9,623 bases of DNA, from positions 1 through 9,623 of the forward strand of contig DSDH01000677.1 in the NCBI GenBank assembly GCA_011055475.1, in the 5' to 3' direction. Below, in pieces: positions 5,599-9,623 of this stretch (within the stretch, counting starts at the first letter, position 1; the number at the start of each line of letters is the position of its first letter). This DNA comes from Phycisphaerales bacterium. Its GTDB lineage: Bacteria; Planctomycetota; Phycisphaerae; Sedimentisphaerales; Anaerohalosphaeraceae. A program made the position numbers and the translations under genes. Under the pieces are notes generated by a model, which saw only the letters and a program-made list of their open reading frames with translations, was not told the DNA's origin and did no database searches.

Positions 5599-6594
5599 TC
5601 AATCGTCGTCGAACGCGCCGATGAGCAAGCTGAACGTCACGGGGTGGTGATCGGAGTACACCTGGCGAAACCGGTTGTGATCATAAGGATCACCGGGAAA
5701 CGGCTCGTCCGTATCCGTCCAGAAGGGCCGGACCGCCGCCACCAGGTCGATCACCCCCAGGTCCGCCTGCACGTCCATCTCCGGCGTCGTCTGCGGACGG
5801 AACATCACGTGATCATACGGCCGCGGCCGACCCGGGTGCGTGTTCGTCGGGCGGCATTCGTCATTCAGCGAGACCCAGCCCGTCGGCGTGACCTGCACCA
5901 GCTCCGCGGCACCTTCAATGTTCATATCCCCGACGATGATGAAGTCCTGCTCCACCGCATCGTGCGCCTCGACCCACGCGGCGATCGCCGCCAGTTCGTG
6001 CCGACGACGCGCCCGGTCCGCCGTCGATGCCCCCGGCTTCAAGTGCACCGGGATCAACACGAAATCCAGCATATCATCGAGACTGCGGAACCCGAAGGCG
6101 TACGGCACGCGCTCGTAGTCCGCGTGATTCGAGCGATCCGGCGCCAGGAATCCCACCGGCAGGTCCGCCGCGTATCGGACGGCCCCAGGCCTGTAGAACG
6201 CCGCCCACCACTCCGTCGCCGGCCCCGCCGTGTGAATCGTCTCGCCGCTGCCCGTATCCTCCGGCGACAGGCGCCACGCGAAACCCTGCTGCTCCATCGC
6301 CTCGAAAAACGCCGCCGCCTCCGGATCCGCCGTATAGGGCTCCCCGTCCGGATACGTACCGGCCACCGGCGGCGCCACCAATTCCTGCACGAGCACGATG
6401 TCAAAGCCGCTCACCACCTCGGCCAGGGCGGCATGGTCCTTGTCCTTGAAATGACCCAGGAATTGAATGTTGAACGAGCAGACCGTCAGCGACCTCGGAA
6501 CCGCCGGCCCCGTCCGCTGAACGGGGCGGCACCCATACCATCCCGCGCCGATACCCGCCAACAGCAAAAACGCAATGATCAGACGCTTGCGCAC
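5599..6594 (-). CDS. Exported or membrane-anchored endonuclease/exonuclease/phosphatase-family protein
   Basis: A 331-aa protein with the DNase I-like EEP fold. After a basic start (MRKR) comes one hydrophobic segment, about residues 5-19, acting as signal peptide or anchor; Cys 22 follows, but the WYGC context is a poor lipobox. Catalytic motifs appear in order: SFNIQFLG (Asn 42), VQELV (Glu 71), PVHLKPG (His 184), VGDMNIEG (Asp 223, Asn 225), YDHVMF (Asp 261, His 262) and YSDHHPV (Asp 315, His 316). All the usual active-site residues are present, so a metal-dependent phosphodiesterase or nuclease is likely, with substrate unknown. The start is a GTG with GAGG only about two bases away, so it is less certain than the rest. 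It follows the CheX-CBS gene by 164 nt with no recognised promoter or terminator. A link to motility is not evident. Confidence 0.93.
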   Translation of the reverse strand: MRKRLIIAFLLLAGIGAGWYGCRPVQRTGPAVPRSLTVCSFNIQFLGHFKDKDHAALAEVVSGFDIVLVQELVAPPVAGTYPDGEPYTADPEAAAFFEAMEQQGFAWRLSPEDTGSGETIHTAGPATEWWAAFYRPGAVRYAADLPVGFLAPDRSNHADYERVPYAFGFRSLDDMLDFVLIPVHLKPGASTADRARRRHELAAIAAWVEAHDAVEQDFIIVGDMNIEGAAELVQVTPTGWVSLNDECRPTNTHPGRPRPYDHVMFRPQTTPEMDVQADLGVIDLVAAVRPFWTDTDEPFPGDPYDHNRFRQVYSDHHPVTFSLLIGAFDDD

Positions 6595-6758
6595 CGCCTC
6601 AGTCCCACTGAAAACCCCTCACCGGTCCCCGAATGGAGGCATCCCTTGGAAGGATAACGATTGATGGCCGGAATGGAAACCCTTCACATGCGAAGATGTA
6701 TTCGGTGGATCCGCCTGGACTGGTCTGCGATATACCGCCAGGAGGAGTCGATGTGACG

Positions 6759-8147
6759 TTAAACCAGCGGCGCCGCCGGCGCCGTGTGTCCGGCACTGGC
6801 CGTCGCCTGACCGCCGGAGAGCAACGCCTGGAATAGCTCGAACACCGTCACCAACCCCAGCACTTTGCCCTTTTCATCGACCACCGGCATGCACCGCCCG
6901 CCATGTTCGCTCATGGCCTGCATGACGACCGCCAGCGTCGCATCCGGCCGCACCGTCCGAACCGGACGGTTCATCGCCCACTTGGCCTTGATCTGCAAGG
7001 TGGCGATGTCCATCGGACTGCGCCATTTCACGAACATCGAACGCAGGTACGGGCTCAACGCGCCCCGCACGTCCGATTTGGAGACGATCCCCTCCAAACG
7101 CGTCTCCCCGCCGATCAGCACGTAGCCTGTATCGTGCCGCTGCATCGTGGCGATCAGGTCCTCGATCGTCGCCTCCGGCGTCGCCCACGCCACGTCCTTG
7201 CGCATCACGTCGCCGACGCACAACTCGTGAATCAACGAGGCCGCCGGCGCATCCTCACCCGGCAACGCCGCCCACGACCGCGCCATCCGCGAGATCGACT
7301 CGGCCACCGGACCGGCAGCGTCTTCCGTCACATCGGGCAGCGCGATCTCGTCATCCGCTGAGGACCGCTCATCTACCGGTGAGGCTGCCGTTGCATCGAG
7401 CTGATCCGCCGGCGTCTCGTCCGACCCATCCTCTGCAACACCGGCCTCGTCCGCCGGCTCTGGGGCCGCGTCCTCGCCGCCCGCCTCCACGTTTGTCTCC
7501 ACCGGAACCTGGTCCTGCTCGTCTTCCGCCTGGGCCGTTTCCCCCTCGGCAGTTACCGCCGGTCCGCCTTCGAAGAGCGACGCCGGATACAGGGCCGCAC
7601 CGCGAAACGGCGGCAAAGGCTCGACCGTCAACTGAAACGTCAGTATGTCGAGCGGCTCATCCACCGCCAACCCGAAGCTCTGCGCCGGGTCCGACCAGGG
7701 ATTGCCGTAGAATGTCGCCATCTGCTTAAAATGCCCGTGTCCCGGCAACTCCTCGCGAAACACCCGGTCCCACGAGCCTACCAGCAGGTTACCCACCTCG
7801 CCTAAGGCATCGCCGATCTCCGCCGCCTCGGTCTCCGTCCCGTTGCGGCGGTTTTGGGCGATGATCTGATCCGGCTGCATCACGAACGTGCCGGCCAGCG
7901 TGAACAGTCCCTCCTTGTCAAAAACCACGGCGAACGGCCCGTTCAAGGCCCCCTCCGCACGCACCTGACAGACGACCGCCAGCTTCTTGTAGTCGCTCTT
8001 GAGACCCGTCACCGGGCCCTGGTCCACGTCCACGGGTTCGGCGCGCACCGTCGTGTCGAACATCGTGGCGATATCGTCCGCAAAGGCGTTGAAGGCCTCG
8101 GCCGTCAGCCCGGCGGTTTGCGATTGCAGTTCAGCGGCCTCAACCAT
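6759..8147 (-). CDS. CheX/CheC-like phosphatase domain fused to a tandem CBS pair
   Basis: A 462-aa, three-part protein. Residues about 13-190 look like a CheX/CheC/FliN-type domain, including EIGDALGEVGNLLVGSW with Glu 117 and Asn 120 in the ExxN arrangement that CheC, CheX and FliY use to dephosphorylate CheY-P. Residues about 195-285 form an acidic, Glu/Asp/Ala-rich linker, probably disordered. Residues about 309-367 (VGDVMRKDVAWATPEATIED and LEGIVSKSDVRGAL) and 392-443 (MNRPVRTVRPDATLAVVMQAM and VLGLVTVFELFQALL) are two CBS motifs, forming a Bateman module that typically binds adenine nucleotides or related ligands. There is no signal peptide, so it is cytoplasmic. It lies 21 nt after cheX, so the two are likely co-translated. 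The start ATG at 8147 has only a weak ribosome binding site. I infer ligand-controlled phosphatase or switch binding; activity is unproven. Confidence 0.9.
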   Translation of the reverse strand: MVEAAELQSQTAGLTAEAFNAFADDIATMFDTTVRAEPVDVDQGPVTGLKSDYKKLAVVCQVRAEGALNGPFAVVFDKEGLFTLAGTFVMQPDQIIAQNRRNGTETEAAEIGDALGEVGNLLVGSWDRVFREELPGHGHFKQMATFYGNPWSDPAQSFGLAVDEPLDILTFQLTVEPLPPFRGAALYPASLFEGGPAVTAEGETAQAEDEQDQVPVETNVEAGGEDAAPEPADEAGVAEDGSDETPADQLDATAASPVDERSSADDEIALPDVTEDAAGPVAESISRMARSWAALPGEDAPAASLIHELCVGDVMRKDVAWATPEATIEDLIATMQRHDTGYVLIGGETRLEGIVSKSDVRGALSPYLRSMFVKWRSPMDIATLQIKAKWAMNRPVRTVRPDATLAVVMQAMSEHGGRCMPVVDEKGKVLGLVTVFELFQALLSGGQATASAGHTAPAAPLV

Positions 8148-8168
8148 GGATGAATCCGTTCCGTTCGG

Positions 8169-8654
8169 TTACGCGCGGGCCGACGGCTCCCGGTACCACA
8201 GCGTCAACCGTGCCACCGCCGCGTCCAGGTTCACGGTCAGCGTCACCTCGTGGGCCTGCTCGCCCAGGCTGTTCTGCAGCTCCGCGCCGCTGACCACGGT
8301 CGGGATCGACACGTGAATGTCCTCTCCCGACTCCACGATGCGCGCCTTGAAGGCGCCCATCACCATGTTCACCACCTCCCCCATCGCATCGGCCAATTCC
8401 TCGTCCGGGACGTCCGAAGGATCGTCCGACCCCGTCATGTTCGCCGCGATCAGACGGGCCGCCTCCGTGTCACAACACAAGCCCAGGCAACCCTCCATCT
8501 TACCCTCAAAGGTGATCGACCCCAGCAACGCCTGCCCACCGATCCCCTCGTACAGCTCGTTGCACTCCTCCACCGTCATGAACATCATCGTCTCGAAAAC
8601 CTCGCGCGTGCCCTCCAGCAAGGCCTCCGATAAAGATTCTTGTGCAATCGCCAT
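8169..8654 (-). CDS. cheX: Chemotaxis phosphatase CheX-like
   Basis: A 161-aa single-domain cytoplasmic protein of the CheX family, which removes the phosphoryl group from CheY-P to end the switch signal. The signature is the helix LADAMGEVVNMVMGAFKAR, with Glu 93 and Asn 96 as the ExxN catalytic pair. An N-terminal helix (SLSEALLEGTREVFETM), a beta segment with EGCLGLC and a C-terminal beta segment (EVTLTVNLD) fit the fold, and the length is close to other CheX proteins. One ExxN is present, as in CheX, rather than two as in CheC. The ATG at 8654 follows AGAGGG at a suitable distance. It lies 50 nt after cheY and 21 nt before the CheX-CBS fusion gene, so an adjacent response regulator and phosphatase are probably one operon. 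Confidence 0.9.
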   Translation of the reverse strand: MAIAQESLSEALLEGTREVFETMMFMTVEECNELYEGIGGQALLGSITFEGKMEGCLGLCCDTEAARLIAANMTGSDDPSDVPDEELADAMGEVVNMVMGAFKARIVESGEDIHVSIPTVVSGAELQNSLGEQAHEVTLTVNLDAAVARLTLWYREPSARA

Positions 8655-8704
8655 GATGCCCTCTGCTTCAAGCCCCCACCGTGGTTACGCGTTCCTCACA
8701 CAGA

Positions 8705-9079
8705 TCACATGAACGGCGCCAGCTCCCGTTGAATGGTCTCCGGCGTGAAGGGCTTGGTGACGTAGCCGTTCGCCCCGTTGGCCTTCACGTTCTCGATGAG
8801 GTCTTCAGCGCTCTCCGTGGAGATCATGATGATTTGGGTATTGGCGTTGGCCGGATCCTGCCGTGCGGCCTTGACGAATTCCAGGCCGTTCATTCCCGGC
8901 ATGTTGATATCGCATAGAACGACGTCCACCGGGCCGGCCTTAAGTTTCTCCAGGGCCTCCCCGCCGTCGCCGGCTTCGAGAATCTCATCCGCCACCGACA
9001 GGCCGGCCTTCCGGATGGTCCGCGTGATGATCTTACGCATCGTCGCGGAATCATCGACCACCATCAGTGTCTTCGCCAT
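8705..9079 (-). CDS. cheY: Chemotaxis response regulator CheY (single receiver domain)
   Basis: A 124-aa receiver domain with no output domain. The phosphorylation site is Asp 57 in VVLCDINMPGMNG; acidic pocket residues are Asp 9 and Asp 10 (MVVDDSATMRK), with Thr 88 (ISTES) and Lys 109 (VTKPF). All canonical receiver residues are present. CheY-P would bind the motor switch; the phosphatase next door suggests rapid signal turnover. The ATG at 9079 has GGAGG about 7 nt upstream and begins right at the conserved MAKTLMVVDD; the frame extends to 9142 but the extension is not CheY-like. It follows the FlgM-like gene by 70 nt and precedes cheX by 50 nt. No CheA, CheW or receptor is in the window, so the partner kinase is elsewhere. 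Confidence 0.95.
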   Translation of the reverse strand: MAKTLMVVDDSATMRKIITRTIRKAGLSVADEILEAGDGGEALEKLKAGPVDVVLCDINMPGMNGLEFVKAARQDPANANTQIIMISTESAEDLIENVKANGANGYVTKPFTPETIQRELAPFM

Positions 9080-9149
9080 GACTGCCTCCAGAACTCGCGC
9101 ATCGTGGTCTGCTTCGCCTGATTCGGCACTTAATCCGACCATCGACGGC

Positions 9150-9419
9150 CTAGATGCCGAACTTTAGGAGAATATCAGCGGCGAGGAGGCGGTGGGGTTC
9201 GGTATCGAGAAGGCCGTGGTCCAGCTCCCAGCGGGCCCGGGCGATCGTCTCGGCATCGTCGGCGGCGCGGTCGGCCTGTTGGGCCCGAGCCAGCAGGGCG
9301 TCGTGCGAGGTCTCCAGCGATGCGGCCTCGGCCGATGGCCGCGTGCGGCCCATCGCCGACGGGGCCGCCCCCGCGGCCTCCCAAAACCCGCCTACCCCGT
9401 TGTGTGCCGAAATATCCAT
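9150..9419 (-). CDS. flgM: Probable FlgM-like anti-sigma-28 factor
   Basis: An 89-aa protein, a normal length for FlgM. The N-terminal half is Ala/Gly/Ser-rich and looks disordered, as in FlgM. The C-terminal part, about residues 58-89 (TIARARWELDHGLLDTEPHR, then LLAADILLKFGI), resembles the FlgM sigma-binding region: a helix, a turn of the type xxG.(Y/L)(D/K), then a helix ending in LL. FlgM holds sigma-28 inactive until the hook is complete and FlgM is exported. The ATG at 9419 has CAGGACAGGCGG upstream. The gene lies 41 nt after the stop of the partial gene to the right and 70 nt before cheY. A sigma-28-like promoter lies about 55-90 nt upstream, as expected for FlgM autoregulation. Similarity is by eye only, so the name is tentative. 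Confidence 0.55.
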   Translation of the reverse strand: MDISAHNGVGGFWEAAGAAPSAMGRTRPSAEAASLETSHDALLARAQQADRAADDAETIARARWELDHGLLDTEPHRLLAADILLKFGI

Positions 9420-9460
9420 CCGCCTGTCCTGTCCAACGCCCGGTTACCGGACCCGACCCG

Positions 9461-9623
9461 TCAATGGGGCTCCATCGTTATTGTCGAAACCGCCGGCGCC
9501 AACTTGAGCTCTTTTAGCGGAACCGGCAGCATTTTTTGCCGGGCCGGGACCGTTTTCTGTGCCGGCGGCGGGTTCTCGGACCCGGCCACCGCCCGCAACC
9601 GCAGGATCTGGTGCGCCTCGGGC
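9461..9623 (-). CDS. C-terminal end of an unrecognised protein (runs off the right edge)
   Basis: The last 53 residues of a minus-strand frame, ending at a TGA at 9463-9461. Third codon positions are mostly G or C and the other two frames look less coding, so it is probably real. The visible part begins PEAHQILRLRAVAG, then a Pro-rich stretch, and ends LKELKLAPAVSTITMEPH. It precedes the FlgM-like gene by 41 nt in the same direction, so it may head that operon. In many bacteria flagellar genes such as flgI or a rod-binding factor lie upstream of flgM, but this fragment is too short to identify. Confidence 0.55.
   Translation of the reverse strand, partial: PEAHQILRLRAVAGSENPPPAQKTVPARQKMLPVPLKELKLAPAVSTITMEPH
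9481..9507 (-). promoter_or_regulatory. Possible sigma-28-like promoter of flgM-cheY operon
   Basis: TCAAGTTG (9507-9500), exactly 11 nt, then TTCGACAA (9488-9481) on the minus strand. The -35 is identical in its core to the flagellin promoters and is preceded by CTAAAAGAGC, similar to the AAAACCGC found there. The -10 is weaker, matching GCCGATAA at 5 of 8. It lies inside the 3' end of the upstream partial gene. The predicted start is about 55 nt before the FlgM-like ATG. Confidence 0.5.

Noticed and set aside
5644..6657. A 337-residue plus-strand open frame opposite the EEP-family gene.
   Set aside because: Very Arg/His-rich, no domain, and fully antisense to a gene with all its catalytic motifs intact.
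6700..6745. A sigma-54-type promoter (TGGC...GC) on the minus strand before the EEP-family gene.
   Set aside because: The GG and GC dinucleotides are not at the required spacing.
6599..6796. A short minus-strand frame with PPGG and SPGG repeats between the CheX-CBS gene and the EEP-family gene.
   Set aside because: Its start lies within the CheX-CBS coding end, its first part is an Arg run that is a frame shadow, and no ribosome binding site is present.
1..9623. CRISPR arrays, tRNA or rRNA genes, insertion sequences and attachment sites.
   Set aside because: No regularly spaced repeats, cloverleaf-like segments, transposase frames or terminal inverted repeats were seen; repeated blocks are explained by the three flagellin genes.

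Overview
The window is a flagellar and chemotaxis cluster from a GC-rich bacterium. Almost every gene is on the minus strand; one small gene is on the plus strand. The flagellins are short (270-272 aa, D0/D1 only) and carry the VRELMRA(D/E)IAV and LIRMKELAEQA(A/S)TGSYS style of sequence that I associate with Planctomycetota and some Desulfobacterota. With the CheX-type phosphatases, I lean towards Planctomycetota (Phycisphaerae-like). That placement is inference and not secure.

Layout in transcription order, right to left. (1) At 9623-6759 lie the tail of an unrecognised gene, a probable FlgM anti-sigma factor, a single-domain CheY, a CheX phosphatase, and a second CheX/CheC-like protein fused through an acidic linker to a C-terminal CBS pair. 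The genes are close enough for one operon. (2) At 6594-5599 is a membrane-anchored or exported endonuclease/exonuclease/phosphatase-family protein. (3) At 5395-5562, on the plus strand, is a 55-aa cysteine-rich protein. (4) At 5017-751 are three tandem flagellin units: a solo flagellin, then two flagellin-fliS pairs. Each unit has its own promoter, and each ends in a terminator-like hairpin. (5) At 466-1 is the start of an unrecognised helical, Ala/Glu-rich protein that runs off the window.

The main regulatory signal was found by eye. Each flagellin is preceded by a sigma-28 (FliA)-like promoter with exact 11-nt spacing, in the variant form TCAAGTnn-N11-(T/G)(T/C)CGATAA. A weaker copy lies before the FlgM-like gene, inside the end of the upstream gene, and a looser copy lies before the small cysteine protein on the plus strand. 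Two of the flagellin leaders also hold several AAGGA motifs resembling CsrA sites. Together these suggest a late flagellar regulon with FlgM feedback and possible post-transcriptional control of flagellin. The protein-level novelty is the CheX-like/CBS fusion next to a conventional cheY-cheX pair.
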